In this document: positions 62,207-64,000 of the stretch, one piece after another
Layout of the letters: each line of letters starts with the position of its first letter
How positions within the stretch are numbered: position 1 is the first letter of the stretch
Origin: Hydractinia symbiolongicarpus
Lineage: Eukaryota; Cnidaria; Hydrozoa; Anthoathecata; Hydractiniidae
DNA length: 64,000 nt
Direction of reading: 5' to 3'
Assembly (NCBI RefSeq): GCF_029227915.1
Contig: NC_079885.1
Location: 30,941,001 to 31,005,000, forward strand
Translations under genes and position numbers: made by a program
Notes under the pieces: model-generated
Database searches by the model: none
Seen by the model: the letters and a program-made list of their open reading frames with translations, nothing else
What the model was told of the DNA's origin: nothing

Positions 62207-63640
62207 TCAGGGTCCCATCAAATATGAAAACATTTTTGAAAACTACAAGTCTCATGCGTTTAGTGGTAAAAAAATAATATAAAAAATTGTTCGGGAAATG
62301 AGTTTACTCCCTGGGTACTTTCTTTGTATACATTCGACTATACGGGCCAAGCTCGGGATTTACGGGAAATCGCGGGTTTTCGTTTGCCGGCGATTAAACC
62401 TCTTTCATTAAGCGTCTCATCAAAAATAAAAACATTTTTGAAAACTACAAGTCTCATGCGTTTTAGTGGTGAAAAAATAATTTAAAAAATCGTTCTGGAA
62501 ATGAGTTTACTCACAGGGTACTTTCTTTGTATACATTCGACTATACGGGCCAAGCCCGGGATTTACGGGAAATCGCGGGTTTTCGTTTGCCGGCGATTAA
62601 ACTTCTTTCATTAAGCGTCTCATCAAAAATGAAAACATTTTTGAAAACTACAAGTCTCATGCGTTTTAGTGGTGAAAAAAAAATTTAAAAAATCGTTCGG
62701 GAAATGAGTTTACTCCCTGGGTAATTTGTTTGTATACATTCGACTATACGGGCCAAGCCCGGGATTTACGGGAAATCGCGGGATTTCGTTTGAGGGCGAT
62801 TAAACTTCTTTTATTCAGCGCCTCATCAAAAATGAAAACATTTTTGAAAACTACAAGTCTCATGCGTTTAGTGGTAAAAAAATAATATAAAAAATCGTTC
62901 GGGAAATGAGTTTACTCACAGGGTACTTTCTTTGTATACATTCGACTATACGGGCCAAGCCCGGGATTTACGGGAAATCGCGGGTTTTCGTTTGCCGGCG
63001 ATTAAACTTCTTTCATTAAGCGTCTCATCAAAAATGAAAACATTTTTGAAAACTACAAGTCTCATGCGTTTTAGTGGTGAAAAAATAATTTAAAAAATCG
63101 TTCGGGAAGAGTTTACTCCCTGGGTACTTCCTTTGTATACTTTGGACTATACGGGCCGAGTCCGGGATTTACGGGAAATCGCGGATTTTCGTTTGAGGGC
63201 GATTAAACTTCTTTTATTCAGCGGCTCATCAAAAATGAAAACATTTTTGAAAACTACAAGTCTCATGCGTTTTAGTGGTGAAAAAATTTTTAAAAAATCG
63301 TTCGGGAAATGAGTTTACTCCCTGGGTACTTTCTTTGTATACATTCGACTATACGGGCCAAGCCCCGGATTAACGGGAAATCGCGGTATTTCGTTTGCCG
63401 ACGATTAAACCTCTTTCATTAAGCGTCTCATCAAAAATGAAAACATTTTTGAAAACTACAAGTCTCATGCGTTTTAGTGGTAAAAATATAATTTAAAAAA
63501 TCGTTCGGGAAATGAGTTTACTCCCTGGGTACTTTCTTTGTATACTTTTGACTATACGGGCCGAGTCCGGGATTTACGGGAAATCGCGGATTTTCGTTTG
63601 CCGGCGATTAAACTTCTTTTATTCAGGGTCCCATAAAATA
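62207..63640 (+). repeat. 7-monomer step duplication near window end (about 1419 bp)
   Basis: CAGGGTCCCATCAAATATG at 62209 recurs as CAGGGTCCCATAAAATATG at about 63627, each followed by an ATAATATAAAAAAT(C/T)G monomer. The intervening classes only partly match, so this is an older or more rearranged duplication. The same GGGACCCTG mark occurs in the left arm at 13.2-15.0 kb. Confidence 0.7.
62461..62663 (+). repeat. Representative satellite monomer (203 bp)
   Basis: One full unit between successive CATGCG ends. In order it has: an A-rich linker (GTGAAAAAATAATTTAAAAA), AATGAGTTTACTCACAGGG, GTATAC (62529-62534), CGACTATA, a GC-rich foldback CGGGCCAAGCCCG (62546-62558, 5-bp arms, 3-nt loop), ATTTACGGGAAAT, TTTGCCGGCGATTAAAC, CATTAAGCGTCTCATC, the 20-bp foldback CAAAAATGAAAACATTTTTG (62624-62643), and AACTACAAGTCTCATGCG. 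Because 203 is not divisible by 3, a frame cannot run through successive units. The length is about one nucleosome plus linker. Confidence 0.93.
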
Positions 63641-64000
63641 TGAAAACATTTTTGAAAACTACAAGTCTCATGCAATTAGTGGTAAAAAAATAATATAAAA
63701 AATCGTTCGGGAAATGAGTTTACTCCCTGGGTACTTTCTTTGTATACTTTTGACTATACGGGCCGAGTCCGAGGTTTACGGAAAATGGCGGGTTTTCGTT
63801 TGCCGGCGATTAAACTTCTTTTATTCAGCGTCTCATCAAAAATGAAAACTTTTCGAAAACTACAAGTCTCATGCGTTTTAGTGGTGAAAAAATAATTTAA
63901 AAAATCGTTCGGGAAATGAGTTTACTCACAGGGTACTTTCTTTGTATACATTCGACTATACGGGCCAAGCCCGGGATTTACGGGAAATCGCGGGTTTTCG

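Larger units (their letters stand above)
36883..64000 (+). repeat. Satellite array 3, right arm of the giant palindrome
   Basis: About 134 plus-oriented monomers running to the window end without interruption. Going right, the variants follow the left arm read backward: TTTTTGTTTGAGGG (37.1 kb versus 30.56), CATTAAGTGTCTC (37.53 versus 28.29), CAAAACTGAAAAC (40.19 versus 26.25), GAGTTTCTCCC (41.28 versus 25.36), GATAACTACAAG (42.03 versus 24.60), CAAGTCCCATG (42.86 versus 23.99), TTTGCATACATTC (48.4-58 versus 17.3-23.3), GGAATAGTGG (52.0 and 60.3 versus 15.8 and 17.6), CAGGGTCCCATC (62.2 versus 14.0) and GGGAAGAGTTTACTCC (63.1 versus 12.3). Confidence 0.97.

Noticed and set aside
62529-62560. 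True CENP-B box in the monomer
   Set aside because: The spacing between TTCG and A is one base short of the vertebrate consensus in all CATTCG-class units I checked, so it is reported only as a near miss.
1-64000. Telomeric repeats, rDNA or an intact transposon body
   Set aside because: I saw no TTAGGG-type tracts, no rRNA-like sequence and no transposase, integrase, reverse transcriptase or helicase frame on either strand.

Overview
The window looks like eukaryotic nuclear DNA and consists almost entirely of one satellite family. I find no protein-coding gene I would defend, no rRNA, no CRISPR array and no bacterial-type operon. The lineage cannot be named from sequence alone. The AT-rich non-coding spacer, the Pol III-type tRNA-like gene and the very long ~203-bp satellite with multimeric block duplications suggest pericentromeric, subtelomeric or other heterochromatic DNA, probably of an invertebrate-like animal genome (inference).

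Layout. 1-1762: non-satellite spacer with a tRNA-like sequence (894-962), a TA microsatellite and a degenerate TGCC-rich tract. 1763-7850: satellite array 1, about 30 monomers, here called minus orientation. 7851-9221: second, different part of the spacer. 9222-10981: near-identical second copy of 1-1762, including the tRNA-like sequence. 10982-30776: satellite array 2, minus orientation. 30777-30792: inversion junction J1. About 30793-32319: satellite in plus orientation. About 32316-32319: junction J2. 32316-36866: satellite in minus orientation. 36867-36882: junction J3, the exact reverse complement of J1. 36883-64000: satellite in plus orientation, running off the window.

The satellite. 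The monomer is about 203 bp, close to one nucleosome repeat. It carries a perfect 20-bp foldback (8-bp arms, 4-nt loop) and exists in at least three linked-variant classes that have been shuffled by recombination. Blocks of 3 to 23 monomers are duplicated (steps near 0.61, 0.81, 1.22, 1.24, 1.42, 1.82, 1.85, 2.64 and 4.67 kb). The 4669-bp block at 39.0-48.3 kb is almost identical between copies.

The most striking structure is a giant imperfect palindrome. The left arm (10982-30776) and right arm (36883-64000) carry the same rare variant monomers in mirror order, about an axis near 33.83 kb. The right arm is about 8 kb longer over the same landmarks because of internal block amplification. The mirror map predicts an inverted copy of the tRNA-bearing spacer starting about 0.65 kb beyond the window end. 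The short ORFs in the window are repeat-phase artefacts.
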